This document shows, piece after piece, positions 8,455 to 17,815 of a DNA stretch of 56,670 bases. The DNA is from Elizabethkingia argenteiflava (GTDB lineage Bacteria; Bacteroidota; Bacteroidia; Flavobacteriales; Weeksellaceae), in assembly GCF_009904105.1 (NCBI RefSeq), contig NZ_JAAABJ010000543.1, forward strand, positions 1-56,670. Reading direction: 5' to 3'. The notes beneath the pieces were generated by a model. That model saw nothing but the letters and a program-made list of their open reading frames with translations. It searched no databases and had not been told where the DNA came from. Every line of letters begins with the position of its first letter. Position 1 is the first letter of the stretch. Position numbers and translations under genes: made by a program.

Positions 8455-9327
8455 TTTCAATTTTTATTATTGTCCAAATTTAATTCAAAAATTGGAGGCT
8501 GCAAAATTTACCAAGCCTATATTATATTAAATTTTAAAGGAAAAAATCACCCAATGGGTCATGATAGATAAGAGACTAGAATAGTTGGTTTAGTTCTGCA
8601 AAAAAGAAAAAAGTACCAACAAGCACATCACCTGCATATTTTACATTTACGCTGTTCAGTCGAAATAAAAAAACACATAATATCCGAGAGGTCAAAATGC
8701 TCACTTTATTTTTAGTTAGAGTGGTTTTGGATCCGCAATATGATACATTGAGGGAGTAAATTTTATTCTCTTGTTTAGAAAAAAATTCTGATTTCAGAAA
8801 ACAGGTAACTATGATGCTGTTAAATATGATTAATCAATAGGATGTAAAGGATAAAAATAGGAGAGGAAGAAAATCACAATCTTTTTTCGTGGTACAATAT
8901 GGAGAAGTCTGATGTTCAAAAGAAATACCTCTTCATTTTGAAAAAAGCTGTTTAGAGGAGGAGCACAGAGACTTGGCAGTTTGTATTTTTTTTAAAGATT
9001 GTATTCTGCTGAATGAGGGATACTCCGAACTATAAGATAAGCAGAACATCATCACTAAGGAAGGAGTGTCGCTATAACGACTACAAGATTCTGTAAATAT
9101 AGATGAATTAAGAGCCATATTTAGAATAGAGACTTTACCAGAATTCCTTAACAAGTTTAAAAAAAAAAAACTTATTCACAAACAAAAAATGATTTTTATT
9201 TGTCATATTTTTCAATGCTTTTTATAGAGGTCTGGGTCTAACTATTTTCTACTGTATAACAAATGTAATCCTAAAAAATAGAGTATAACGAAGAAGATTC
9301 ATGAATTCCTTCCTTAGTTTAGGGCAT
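8455..9327. other. 870-base gap between ruvA and gcvH, no intact gene
   Basis: No convincing intact coding region on either strand. A minus-strand frame of 73 codons (8933-9154) has no motif and unusual Ser/Leu content. On the plus strand a frame from about 8914 to 9170 reads protein-like but has in-frame TAA codons near 9031 and 9076, so it may be a decayed gene. A run of twelve A residues sits near 9159-9170. In related flavobacteria the very large gene sprA commonly occupies this slot; nothing recognisable of it was found here. Confidence 0.45.
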
Positions 9328-9915
9328 CTAAATATTTTTCAGAATCTGTTTCACCAAGTTTTCCACATTTATTCCTGGGTCAGCCTTTAATATTTTATCC
9401 GCTATCTTTTCGGATGCTTTGCGTCCAATCCCGAGCACTTCCAAAGCAGACAAGGCTTCTTCTTTGGTTTTATTATCCGTAATTGCCCAAGAAGAAGCCT
9501 CTCCCACATCGCTATACTTTTGCATTTTGTCTCTAAGATCTACAATAATCCGCTCAGCAGTTTTAGCCCCTATACCTTTTATTTTTTGTAAGACAAGACT
9601 ATTTTTATTGAGTATGGCGTTCGCGATATCGTAGACTTCCAAAGATGAGAGTAAGATTAATGCGGATACGGCTCCTACCCCATTGACGCTGATGAGTAAA
9701 TTGAAGACTTCTTTTTCCGTAAGTGTACTAAAGCCAAAAAGCAACTGGGCATCTTCTCTAAAAATTTGCTGGATATAAAGAAATACATCCTGGCCTGAAC
9801 TCAGCTTCTGAGATGTCTGTAAGCTTATTCCCACGTAATAACCTATACCGTTAACATCTATGATCACATAGGTGGGGGCCAATTCATATACTTTTCCTCT
9901 TAGAAAATTAATCAT
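9328..9915 (-). CDS. ruvA: Holliday junction branch-migration protein RuvA
   Basis: Binds four-way junctions as a tetramer and loads the RuvB motor in recombination repair. The 195-residue protein has the OB-fold N-terminal domain (1-65, starting MINFLRGKVYEL), two helix-hairpin-helix motifs (LISVNGVGAVSA near 72-83 and LQKIKGIGAKTAERI near 107-121) and the C-terminal RuvB-interacting three-helix domain (about 145-195). ATG start. It follows maeB across a strong terminator, so it probably has its own promoter. Confidence 0.93.
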   Translation of the reverse strand: MINFLRGKVYELAPTYVIIDVNGIGYYVGISLQTSQKLSSGQDVFLYIQQIFREDAQLLFGFSTLTEKEVFNLLISVNGVGAVSALILLSSLEVYDIANAILNKNSLVLQKIKGIGAKTAERIIVDLRDKMQKYSDVGEASSWAITDNKTKEEALSALEVLGIGRKASEKIADKILKADPGINVENLVKQILKNI

Positions 9916-9962
9916 ATCTTTTTTTAAATTCTTTAATAAATATAGACATTTGAGATCAAAAT

Positions 9963-9994
9963 AAAAAGCACCTTTTTTTCAAAAGATGCTTTTT
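9963..9994 (-). terminator. Terminator after maeB
   Basis: A 14-bp stem with one mismatch (9963-9976 with 9981-9994) and a 4-base loop, A/U-rich on both sides so it could work in both directions. It begins 19 bases past the maeB stop and separates maeB from ruvA. Confidence 0.7.
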
Positions 9995-10012
9995 ATAAAC
10001 ACATTATTTAAT

Positions 10013-12298
10013 CTATTTTTTCTCTCGTTTTTCTTTTACCTGAGCATCCAATACCGCAATAGTGGCAAGATTAACAATCTCCTCAACACTGGAACGCATT
10101 TGCAAAATATGTACGGGCTTATTTAACCCCATTAAGATAGGTCCAATGGTTTGAGAAACCTTCATTCCACGAATAATTTTATACGATAAATTCGCTGATT
10201 CTAGATTTGGAAATACAAAACAATTCGCAGGTTTATCTCCTAATTTGGAGAACGGATAATCACTCAGATGATCTTTGTTCATGGCAAAGTCTGGCTGTAT
10301 CTCTCCATCCACCACCATTTTTGGATATTTTTCATGCAGAATTTGTACCGCCTTAGCCACTTTTTTAGAAGTTTCAGAATAGCCAGAGAAATTTTCAAAA
10401 GATAACATCGCAATCCGAGGTTCTATAGCTAAGGATCTCACACTATAATCCAACATCCTAGCAATGCCGACTAAATCTTCAGACGTAGGCTCTTGAATAA
10501 TAGAAGTATCTGCAAAAAAATAAGGTTGCTTGTTGGTTAAGATCATCATCATCGCCGATACTTTACTGACGCCCTGATCTTTTTCGATAACTTCTAAAAC
10601 AGGCTTTAATACGGTTGAATAATTTTTAGAAAAGCCTACAATAAGAGCATCGGTATCACCATGTCGCAACATCAAAGGTCCAAAGTAGTCTCTACTCCTT
10701 ACAAATCTCTTTGCTTTATACTCATTGATCCCTTTTCTATTCCGAAGATTCCACAGGCTTTCTCTATACTCTCTCCTTTTTTCCTTCTGATCATCGCTAT
10801 TGGGATCTACAATAGGCAGTTCAATATCAATTCCATATTTTTTCTTGGCTTCTTCGATAAGCTTTCTCTCTCCTAATAAAATAGGTTTTGCAATACCTTC
10901 TTCTGCCAGAATTTGGGCTGCCTTCAGTACGTTATATTCTTCGGCGTTGCCTAAAGTTACCCTTTTAGGATTCGATTTTGCACGATTTTGCATCATTCTC
11001 AGAAGCTTATCATCTTTATTCATCCTATCGATTAAACTCTGCTCATACGCTTCAAAGTCCTCTATAGGACGAGCCGCTACTCCACTTGTAATAGCAGCCT
11101 TGGCTACAGCAAGAGAAACATCGGTTAACAATCGGTTATCAAAAGGCTTGGGAATAAAGTATTCTCTACCAAAACTAAGGCTTTTGGCATTGTAGGCCAA
11201 CACCACCATTTCAGGAACAGTTTTTTTGGCAATTTCAGCAATGGCATAGACGGCTGCAATTTTCATATCCTCATTAATTGCCGTAGCCTGAACATCTAAA
11301 GCGCCCCGGAAAATATAAGGAAAGCCCAATACATTATTCACCTGATTAGGGAAATCGCTTCTTCCGGTAGCCATAATTACATCCTCACGGGTTTGCTGTG
11401 CTAATTGGTAGTCAATTTCAGGCGTTGGATTGGCTAACGCGAAAACGATAGGATTATCACTCATAGAGCTTAACATCTCGGGGGTCATAATATTTCCCTT
11501 AGATAAGCCTATGAAAACATCGGCTCCTGTAAGAGCTTCTGCTAATGTTTCAATATCTGTTTTTGCAACAAAATCTAATTTTTCTGCAGTAAGATTCTCC
11601 CGCTTATGATTAATGACTCCTTTGGAATCACACATCAGAACATTTTCTTTTTTGAGGCCTAAATTAATATAGAGTTTTGTACAAGCAATAGCTGCAGCGC
11701 CTGCACCGTTGACCACAACTTTCACTTCTTCTATTTTTTTCTCAGCTATTTCTAAAGCATTCAGCAATGCTGCGGCAGAAATAATGGCCGTACCATGCTG
11801 ATCATCGTGCATTAAAGGAATGTCTAATTCTTCTTTAAGCCTTCTTTCAATTTCAAAAGCTTCAGGAGCTTTTATATCTTCTAAGTTAATTCCGCCAAAG
11901 GTAGGTGCTATGGCTTTAACTACTTCTATAAACTTATCGGGATCTTTTTCATTAATTTCAATATCAAAAACATTGATATCTGCAAATATCTTGAACAGCA
12001 AACCCTTTCCTTCCATTACCGGCTTCGAGGCTTCGGCTCCAATATCACCCAACCCCAAAACGGCTGTACCATTCGAAATAACAGCTACCAAATTACCTTT
12101 TCCCGTATAATCATAGGCATGGGATACGTTTCTGTGAATCTCCATACAAGGCTCGGCTACTCCAGGAGAATAGGCCAGCGACAAGTCTCTCTGAGTGGCA
12201 TGCGGTTTGGAAGGTATAACTTCAATCTTCCCTCTGGGTTCTGCTTTATGATAATCGAGAGCGGCCTTCTTTAATCTTTCTTGATCTCGTTGATTCAT
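10013..12298 (-). CDS. maeB: NADP-dependent malic enzyme with phosphotransacetylase-like domain
   Basis: Oxidatively decarboxylates malate to pyruvate and makes NADPH. At 761 residues it has the hybrid architecture of MaeB: malic enzyme N-terminal and NAD-binding domains (about 1-430, with [12 protein letters not shown] near residue 42 and the Rossmann motif [13 protein letters not shown] near 195), followed by a phosphotransacetylase-like domain (about 430-761) that is regulatory rather than catalytic in known members. ATG start. It lies 5 bases after the BadF-type kinase, so the two are co-transcribed. Confidence 0.93.
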   Translation of the reverse strand: MNQRDQERLKKAALDYHKAEPRGKIEVIPSKPHATQRDLSLAYSPGVAEPCMEIHRNVSHAYDYTGKGNLVAVISNGTAVLGLGDIGAEASKPVMEGKGLLFKIFADINVFDIEINEKDPDKFIEVVKAIAPTFGGINLEDIKAPEAFEIERRLKEELDIPLMHDDQHGTAIISAAALLNALEIAEKKIEEVKVVVNGAGAAAIACTKLYINLGLKKENVLMCDSKGVINHKRENLTAEKLDFVAKTDIETLAEALTGADVFIGLSKGNIMTPEMLSSMSDNPIVFALANPTPEIDYQLAQQTREDVIMATGRSDFPNQVNNVLGFPYIFRGALDVQATAINEDMKIAAVYAIAEIAKKTVPEMVVLAYNAKSLSFGREYFIPKPFDNRLLTDVSLAVAKAAITSGVAARPIEDFEAYEQSLIDRMNKDDKLLRMMQNRAKSNPKRVTLGNAEEYNVLKAAQILAEEGIAKPILLGERKLIEEAKKKYGIDIELPIVDPNSDDQKEKRREYRESLWNLRNRKGINEYKAKRFVRSRDYFGPLMLRHGDTDALIVGFSKNYSTVLKPVLEVIEKDQGVSKVSAMMMILTNKQPYFFADTSIIQEPTSEDLVGIARMLDYSVRSLAIEPRIAMLSFENFSGYSETSKKVAKAVQILHEKYPKMVVDGEIQPDFAMNKDHLSDYPFSKLGDKPANCFVFPNLESANLSYKIIRGMKVSQTIGPILMGLNKPVHILQMRSSVEEIVNLATIAVLDAQVKEKREKK

Positions 12299-12303
12299 TA
12301 ATT

Positions 12304-13179
12304 TTATTTTTTAGTATTTAAAGTTGGAAAGATATTTTCTACATGATATTGCACTAAGTTGATAATAGGGCGCTGTACAATAATTCCAAAATTTAGATTA
12401 TAGTGAGCGGTGACTGTTTTTAGGATATCTCCATACACATAGGCGATGGAGCCTATAAAGTTTATCTCCGCATCTTTAACTTCGCTATAGGGTAAAAGCT
12501 GAAACTCTATATAATTCTTGAACTCTTCATAGATAAGATTCTGAATAAAAGGATGGTCTTTCCAGCGAGCTACAAATTTATTAAACTTAGCAAAGTATGC
12601 ATTTACCATATCTTCCTGATACATTTTTTTTAGAAGTAGCTCTATATTAAGCTCGGGATACTCTTTTCTAAATTCACGCTCTAAGGAAGGAGGTAGCTTC
12701 TTCATAAAGAAGTTTTTTACAATACGTTTTCCCATAGCACTACCAGAGCCCTCGTCTCCAAGCATAAACCCCAAAGATGGAAGTTCTACTTTGATATCTT
12801 TTCCATCGAAATAGCAAGAGTTAGAACCTGTTCCTAAAATACAAACCATTGTAGGTTTACCTCTGTACGCAGCATAGGCCGCCCCTATTAGGTCCTCTTT
12901 AACTAAGATTTGTGCTTTTTGAAAAACTTGTTGGAGATGTTTCTGTACAATTTGGCAATTTTCTTCCAGACCACAGCCTGACCCATAAAAAAACAGATGT
13001 TTTATCTCTTCTCTTATAGCTCCTAATTCTTTATTTTTATTAATTTCTATAGGAATGAGATGAGCTGCTGTATTATTAGGATTAAAACCAGTAGTTACCG
13101 TTCTCAATATTTCCTCACCTGAAGCCTTTAAAATTACCCAGTCGCACTTAGTAGATCCTCCGTCTACAATTGCTATCAT
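12304..13179 (-). CDS. BadF/BadG-type ATPase, probable N-acetylglucosamine kinase
   Basis: A 291-residue protein of the ASKHA/BadF-BcrA ATPase family. It shows the N-terminal phosphate motif IVDGGSTKCDWV (4-15), a second phosphate loop CILGTGSNSCYFDG near 115, and LGDEGSGSAMGKR near 143. Eukaryotic and bacterial relatives phosphorylate N-acetylglucosamine; similar proteins in flavobacteria are annotated that way, so the substrate is inferred. ATG start. It is the upstream partner of maeB in a two-gene operon. Confidence 0.8.
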   Translation of the reverse strand: MIAIVDGGSTKCDWVILKASGEEILRTVTTGFNPNNTAAHLIPIEINKNKELGAIREEIKHLFFYGSGCGLEENCQIVQKHLQQVFQKAQILVKEDLIGAAYAAYRGKPTMVCILGTGSNSCYFDGKDIKVELPSLGFMLGDEGSGSAMGKRIVKNFFMKKLPPSLEREFRKEYPELNIELLLKKMYQEDMVNAYFAKFNKFVARWKDHPFIQNLIYEEFKNYIEFQLLPYSEVKDAEINFIGSIAYVYGDILKTVTAHYNLNFGIIVQRPIINLVQYHVENIFPTLNTKK

Positions 13180-13235
13180 GTAAAAAATTTTGAGCTGCTA
13201 AATTAAAAAAATTATACGACTTCTGGTTCAAAATC

Positions 13236-13475
13236 TTATTTGGATTGCAACCAATTTTTTATTTCCTCTTCAAGATATCTCATCTGTAATTGGAAGGCTT
13301 CAATAAAATCATCGGGTATAGGATTTCCCCCCGCGCATGTCTCTAGATCCCATAATTCTCTTGAAAAGATTTCATATTCTTGAAATACACGCTTGAAACG
13401 GGGATTTTTATCCTCCAATTCACGAATTTTATCTTGATATTTTATGAATTTACTTGAGTACCCCGAAGATTTCAT
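13236..13475 (-). CDS. Small conserved charged protein, weakly YdcH-like
   Basis: A 79-residue, highly charged, helical protein. The segment KNPRFKRVFQEYEIFSREL (about 23-41) resembles the YdcH/DUF465 pattern of a short helical hairpin, but the match is only by eye. No signal peptide or membrane segment. ATG start. It is separated from the kinase by 56 bases and read away from the GtrA gene. Function unknown. Confidence 0.55.
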   Translation of the reverse strand: MKSSGYSSKFIKYQDKIRELEDKNPRFKRVFQEYEIFSRELWDLETCAGGNPIPDDFIEAFQLQMRYLEEEIKNWLQSK

Positions 13476-13575
13476 GATGATTCTGTGTTTAATTTCGTCA
13501 TATGTTAAATGTAAAGATATTTTTGTTTCCTAAGTCAATTTTAACATTCACTTACCAGATTTTAACATTAAATCT

Positions 13576-13583
13576 TACATTTG
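13576..13583 (+). promoter_or_regulatory. -7 promoter element for the GtrA gene
   Basis: TACATTTG matches TAnnTTTG, with the transcript start expected near 13590. No clear TTG is found 19 bases upstream. The box overlaps an in-frame TTG at 13581, which argues that this TTG is not the start and that translation begins at the ATG at 13614. Confidence 0.5.
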
Positions 13584-13613
13584 CACCATACTATTTCCCG
13601 ATTATTTACCTGT

Positions 13614-14060
13614 ATGATGAAACAAAAACAAATATTATTTTTTATTTTAGCCGGAGGCTTAAGTGCTCTGGTTGAGTTATCACTTATGAAAACTTTCAGT
13701 CACTATCTACCTTCTTATATCCCCTTAGAAAAGAACTGGCACGGAATCTCCTATCCTCTGAGTAACATCATCTCCACAACCTTCGCTGTTATTTTTAATT
13801 ACCTCCTCAGTATAGGTTTTGTATTTGAGAGGGGACGACATTCAAAAAAAAGAGAATTCACCTACTTTATGTTTGTTTCGTTTCTTTCAACCTTATTAAG
13901 CCTGGTCGTCTTCAATATTCTTTTCAATCGTATCATCCACACCCCTATCAATTTGATCGTATATACTTTGAGCCCTATCATATTGTGCAAAGTCCTGGCT
14001 ATCATCCTTATTTCTATTCTCAACTTTAGCATTAAGAAGAAACTTATTTTTAACGGTTAA
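13614..14060 (+). CDS. GtrA-like membrane protein
   Basis: A 148-residue protein with four hydrophobic segments, starting FFILAGGLSALVE, typical of the GtrA/DPMS family. Members are thought to help move lipid-linked sugars across the membrane, or to partner a glycosyltransferase. No glycosyltransferase is next to it here. ATG at 13614 is chosen because an upstream in-frame TTG lies inside the promoter box. It begins a plus-strand group with plsC-like, MFS and DUF3810 genes. Confidence 0.75.
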   Translation: MMKQKQILFFILAGGLSALVELSLMKTFSHYLPSYIPLEKNWHGISYPLSNIISTTFAVIFNYLLSIGFVFERGRHSKKREFTYFMFVSFLSTLLSLVVFNILFNRIIHTPINLIVYTLSPIILCKVLAIILISILNFSIKKKLIFNG

Positions 14061-14068
14061 ATTAAGCA

Positions 14069-14794
14069 ATGGCAAAGCTTCTCAATTATATATGGCGTAT
14101 TTGGTTTCTTATCCTGGCCACCTTGGCTACACTGCTATGTGGCATTTTTACCTACCCTCTTTCCTTTAGTGAGAAAACTTTTAAGGCTTGTTACTTTTTT
14201 ATCCGCATATGGTGTCTTATCCTATTCTATGGGATGGGATTTCGCTATGAATTTAATTCTCCTAAGGGGAAACAAGTCTGTAAGAATGAAAAATACATTT
14301 TTATCTCAAACCACACATCAACAATGGATATTATGCTCATGTGCATACTTCACCCTCATCATCCTATCTGTTTTGTAGGAAAAAAAGAATTGGTGAAGAT
14401 TCCTGTTTTCGGAAGCATCTACAAAAGAATCTGTGTAACAGTAGACCGTAAGAGTATAAAAAGTAGAGCTGAAGTCCTCCACCAATGTTCCCAACGATTA
14501 CAAAAAGGACAGAATATAGTAATTTATCCTGAAGGGGGCGCTCCCGACGACACCTCACTGATATTAGATAATTTTAAGGATGGTGCTTTTAGTCTCTCTT
14601 CTCAAAAAGGATTCCCTATTGCTGTATATACTTTTATAGGATTGAAAGAGATGTTTCCTTTTGACTTTGGTAAGGGCTACCCCGGAAAAGTAAAAGTGAT
14701 TTTAAATGATATACTACCTTCTCATAAAAATAAGAATAACTTGAAAAAAAACGCATTTGAATTGATATATAAAAGTATTTGTGTTAAGAAATAA
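14069..14794 (+). CDS. plsC: 1-acyl-sn-glycerol-3-phosphate acyltransferase family protein
   Basis: Membrane-associated acyltransferase that would acylate lysophosphatidic acid or a related lysolipid. The 241-residue protein has an N-terminal membrane helix (about 8-30), the catalytic NHTSTMD motif (HX4D, near residue 80), VTVDRKS near 128 and the YPEGG motif near 154. ATG start, 8 bases after the GtrA gene, so the two are co-transcribed. The exact acceptor (glycerophospholipid or ornithine lipid) cannot be told from sequence, so the symbol is a family label. Confidence 0.83.
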   Translation: MAKLLNYIWRIWFLILATLATLLCGIFTYPLSFSEKTFKACYFFIRIWCLILFYGMGFRYEFNSPKGKQVCKNEKYIFISNHTSTMDIMLMCILHPHHPICFVGKKELVKIPVFGSIYKRICVTVDRKSIKSRAEVLHQCSQRLQKGQNIVIYPEGGAPDDTSLILDNFKDGAFSLSSQKGFPIAVYTFIGLKEMFPFDFGKGYPGKVKVILNDILPSHKNKNNLKKNAFELIYKSICVKK

Positions 14795-14796
14795 TT

Positions 14797-14804
14797 TATA
14801 TTTG
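14797..14804 (+). promoter_or_regulatory. -7 promoter element for the MFS gene
   Basis: TATATTTG matches TAnnTTTG. A TTG at 14779-14781 is 15 bases upstream, shorter than ideal. Its last base is the G of an in-frame GTG at 14804, which supports the later ATG at 14840 as the true start. Confidence 0.45.
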
Positions 14805-14839
14805 TGTCACTAAACTTTTTTATCAAAAAAATTACTCCT

Positions 14840-16273
14840 ATGCTAGATCACCGCGATAAAACCAACTGGGGACAGTTTACTTCCCTCGTTTTGGTATTTT
14901 TCTTTTGGGGCTTTGTTGCTGCAAGTAACGATATTTTAATTCCCGTTTTCAAAAAAACATTTAACCTTTCCAATTTTCAGAGCCAACTGGTCACCTCTGC
15001 TTATTATATTGCTTATACAGTGGGAACTCTTCTTTACCTACTCATCTCAAGAATATTGAAATATGACATCCTCAATAAAATAGGCTATAAAAACGGGCTT
15101 ATTATAGGTCTTTTAATCTCCGCATCAGGTTCCCTTATATTTATCCCCGCAGCCAACACACAGTCCTTCATCTTAATGATTAGTGCGTTATTTGTAGTAG
15201 GACTGGGGTTTTCTTTACAACAAACCGTTGCCAACCCCTTAGCTATTGCGATAGGTCCGACTAAAACAGGTTCTCAACGCCTGACAATGGCAGGAGGAAT
15301 TAATAATTTCGGAACCACTATAGGCCCCTTGATCGTAGCTTTTGCTATTTTTGGTTCTGCAGCTGTATCCAATGAAACTGCAGATATTGAAAGTGTTAAA
15401 ATCCCCTATCTGGTATTAGGGGCTACTTTTATTTTAGCTGCGATTTTCCTAAAATTCTCCTCTCTTCCGAATGTAGCTGAAACTGAAGAGGTGGAAAAAA
15501 ATAATGCACAACAACCAGCCCGTTCTTCTGTATTACAATACCCTCAATTGGTGCTCGGTATGCTGGCTATCTTTGTATATGTAGGGGTAGAGGTATCCAC
15601 AGCCAGCCATTTACCCATTTATATGGAAAAAGAAATGGGGTTTAGCACCCAAGCTGCAGCGCCTTTTATCTCTTTATATTGGGCCAGCCTTATGATCGGT
15701 CGTTGGGGTGGAGCTGTCAGTGCTTTTGAGATAAAGGGAAATACTAAGAAGCTTTTAAAATTTTTAGCCCCTTATTTAGCCTTTATTGTTTTCTTGGTGG
15801 TAAATGCTATCGCAAAGCACGATTTAACGGATTTTTATATCTACCCTGCTATCATAATAGTCATGATTATTGCAGAAATTTTCACCAAAGGAAACCCGAT
15901 AAGAATGATTATAATATTCTCCCTCATGGGAATTTTAGCATTAGCTATTGGCACCCTTACATCGGGTATGGTGTCTGTGTATGCTTATACCAGCACAGGG
16001 CTATTTTGCAGTACCCTATGGCCTTCTATCTTTACCGTAGCTATTGCAGGACTTGGAAAACATACCAATCAAGGATCTAATTTTTTAATTATGATGATTA
16101 TGGGCGGTGGATTAATCGCACCTTTACAGGGGCGTATAGCCGATTCTGTAAATGTACATTTCAGCTATATCGTCGGTATATTATGCTTCTTATATTTAGT
16201 ATTTTATGCTGTTAAGATAAAGGGTGCGCTAAAAGAACAAGGAATTGACTTTGATAATAATACCCCACAGTGA
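14840..16273 (+). CDS. Sugar MFS transporter (FucP/GlcP-like)
   Basis: A 477-residue inner-membrane transporter with about 12 hydrophobic helices. The first reads TSLVLVFFFWGFVAASNDIL, the hallmark of the fucose permease / glucose-galactose transporter branch of the MFS. It would import a hexose or an amino sugar by proton symport. The nearby GlcNAc-kinase-like gene makes N-acetylglucosamine a possible substrate, but that is only a guess. ATG at 14840 is preferred over an in-frame GTG at 14804 inside the promoter box. The stop overlaps the start of the DUF3810 gene. Confidence 0.85.
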   Translation: MLDHRDKTNWGQFTSLVLVFFFWGFVAASNDILIPVFKKTFNLSNFQSQLVTSAYYIAYTVGTLLYLLISRILKYDILNKIGYKNGLIIGLLISASGSLIFIPAANTQSFILMISALFVVGLGFSLQQTVANPLAIAIGPTKTGSQRLTMAGGINNFGTTIGPLIVAFAIFGSAAVSNETADIESVKIPYLVLGATFILAAIFLKFSSLPNVAETEEVEKNNAQQPARSSVLQYPQLVLGMLAIFVYVGVEVSTASHLPIYMEKEMGFSTQAAAPFISLYWASLMIGRWGGAVSAFEIKGNTKKLLKFLAPYLAFIVFLVVNAIAKHDLTDFYIYPAIIIVMIIAEIFTKGNPIRMIIIFSLMGILALAIGTLTSGMVSVYAYTSTGLFCSTLWPSIFTVAIAGLGKHTNQGSNFLIMMIMGGGLIAPLQGRIADSVNVHFSYIVGILCFLYLVFYAVKIKGALKEQGIDFDNNTPQ

Positions 16274-17352
16274 AAACTCCAGAAAAACTAATACACAAAA
16301 AAAGATTTTGGGCAAGCCTTTGGCTTGCCCAATTTTTTATATTTTACCTGCTTTCCAAAATGGATCGGGCCGTGTTTTTTTTCGAAAAAATTTTCATTGA
16401 AACACAAAATGTAAGAGTTAATGCCTTTAAAAATATATTTTTTTCTATCGGTGACGTACTTTATATTTTATCCGGTATTTTTCTTGCTATTACCTGTTTA
16501 TTTCTATGGAAAAGAAATGCCCGAAAAAAAATATGGATAGGATTATTAATGGGGATTAATGTTTTATACTTTATATACCAATTATTCTGGGGAATGATGT
16601 ATTTTCAGCAGCCTTTATTAAGCCGGGATAAGATTAAACCTCTGGATACCGAACAGCTGAAACCTTTGGCGGAATATTATTTACAAAAATGCTGGACGCT
16701 CCGGAAAAGAAATCCGGACAAAATATACCGCTTAAACTCCACCACTACATTGGAACAGGAAATAAAAAGACAACAGCAAGCAATTGCCAGGCAATATGGT
16801 AAAGGAGATTCTATTCAAATATGCTTTAAACCCAGCCTATACGGACGGCTCATGAATTATACAGGGATTCTGGGGTATTACAATCCTTTTACTTCTGAAT
16901 CCCAATACAACCCTTATCTACCCGACATACAGATCCCTTTTACTTTAGCACATGAAACGTCCCATCAAATAGGATTTGCAAGAGAGGAAGAAGCTAATTT
17001 TATCGGATTCCTCATCGGAGAAAACTCAACAGATGAAAATCTAAAATACAGTGCTTATTGGTTTGCTTTCAAAACAATTTTATACAATATATCTAGAAAG
17101 GACAAAAATTACAGTCTACAAATATTAAAAAATCTTCCTAAGCCTTTACTGAATGATTATAAAGCAGAAGTGAAGTTTTATAGAGAACACCAAGGAAGAA
17201 TTCAGAAATTCTTCTCCCTTACCAATAATCTTTTCCTAAAAAGCAACCGTCAAGATGGCAGTATTTCTTATAATTATTTCATCTATCTTCTGATGGACTA
17301 CCACAAAGAAAAAGGATTGCACCTAAAGATGCAATCCCAAAAACACAAATGA
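16270..17352 (+). CDS. DUF3810 membrane metalloprotease-like protein
   Basis: A 360-residue protein with three N-terminal membrane segments (about 15-30, 55-75 and 87-107) followed by a soluble domain containing a zinc-protease motif: HETSH with a downstream FAREEEANF at about 230-246, the HExxH plus Glu pattern. It matches the Bacteroidota family DUF3810. Substrate unknown. The GTG start overlaps the TGA of the MFS gene (GTGA), so translation is coupled. It is the last gene of the plus-strand group. Confidence 0.8.
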   Translation: MKTPEKLIHKKRFWASLWLAQFFIFYLLSKMDRAVFFFEKIFIETQNVRVNAFKNIFFSIGDVLYILSGIFLAITCLFLWKRNARKKIWIGLLMGINVLYFIYQLFWGMMYFQQPLLSRDKIKPLDTEQLKPLAEYYLQKCWTLRKRNPDKIYRLNSTTTLEQEIKRQQQAIARQYGKGDSIQICFKPSLYGRLMNYTGILGYYNPFTSESQYNPYLPDIQIPFTLAHETSHQIGFAREEEANFIGFLIGENSTDENLKYSAYWFAFKTILYNISRKDKNYSLQILKNLPKPLLNDYKAEVKFYREHQGRIQKFFSLTNNLFLKSNRQDGSISYNYFIYLLMDYHKEKGLHLKMQSQKHK

Positions 17353-17562
17353 TGAAAAAAAATTTATTGCTTTGTGGGCAATAGGATACCCGATTAAAGC
17401 GATGTAAAATTACAATAATTTTATAAAAAAACAAATATTTTGATATAAAAATAAACTCTTATTTTTTGTATAGCGATAAATAAAATCAATTATTATAGAA
17501 TAGAATAAGAATAAAGACTTATAATTATATATTATTTGTAAATATTCTTAATAAGAATAATA

Positions 17563-17594
17563 AAAAGAATCGGCAAAATACCGATTCTTTTTTT
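17563..17594. terminator. Bidirectional terminator between DUF3810 and the tRNA genes
   Basis: AAAAGAATCGG (17563-17573) pairs perfectly with CCGATTCTTTT (17581-17591), with a 7-base loop and a T run on the plus side and A/T-rich sequence on the other. It can end both the plus-strand DUF3810 transcript and the minus-strand tRNA transcript. Confidence 0.75.
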
Positions 17595-17596
17595 AG

Positions 17597-17669
<73 letters not shown>

Positions 17670-17696
17670 ATATATCTTCTGTCCGTACAGACTCTG

Positions 17697-17770
17697 TAGC
17701 GAAGACGGGACTTGAACCCGTGACCTTTGGGTTATGAATCCAACGCTCTAACCACCTGAGCTACCTCGCC
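17697..17770 (-). tRNA. tRNA-Met, CAU anticodon (elongator)
   Basis: A 74-base cloverleaf beginning GGCGAGGTAGCTCAGG, with anticodon loop TTCATAA. The acceptor stem is fully paired (including G-U at 1-72), unlike the initiator. A31-C39 in the anticodon stem is a mismatch. CCA is not encoded. A tRNA-Ile2, whose CAU anticodon is modified to lysidine, cannot be fully excluded from sequence alone, but the body fits Met. Confidence 0.85.
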
Positions 17771-17782
17771 GTTTTGGTGGTG

Positions 17783-17812
17783 CAAATATACAAAATATTT
17801 TTAATCCACCAA
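17783..17812 (-). promoter_or_regulatory. Promoter of the tRNA pair
   Basis: The minus strand reads TTG (complement of 17810-17812), 19 bases, then TATATTTG (complement of 17783-17790): a perfect flavobacterial promoter. The start falls a few bases before the first tRNA at 17770. The -33 end lies only 4 bases beyond the stop of the upstream thioredoxin-like gene. Confidence 0.85.
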
Positions 17813-17815
17813 AAA

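Noticed and set aside
8933-9154. 73-codon minus-strand frame in the ruvA-gcvH gap
   Set aside because: No recognisable domain, biased Ser/Leu composition, and it is antisense to a more protein-like but interrupted frame.
13581-13613. Longer GtrA protein starting at an upstream TTG
   Set aside because: The TTG is part of the TACATTTG promoter box, upstream of the expected transcript start; the ATG at 13614 fits better.
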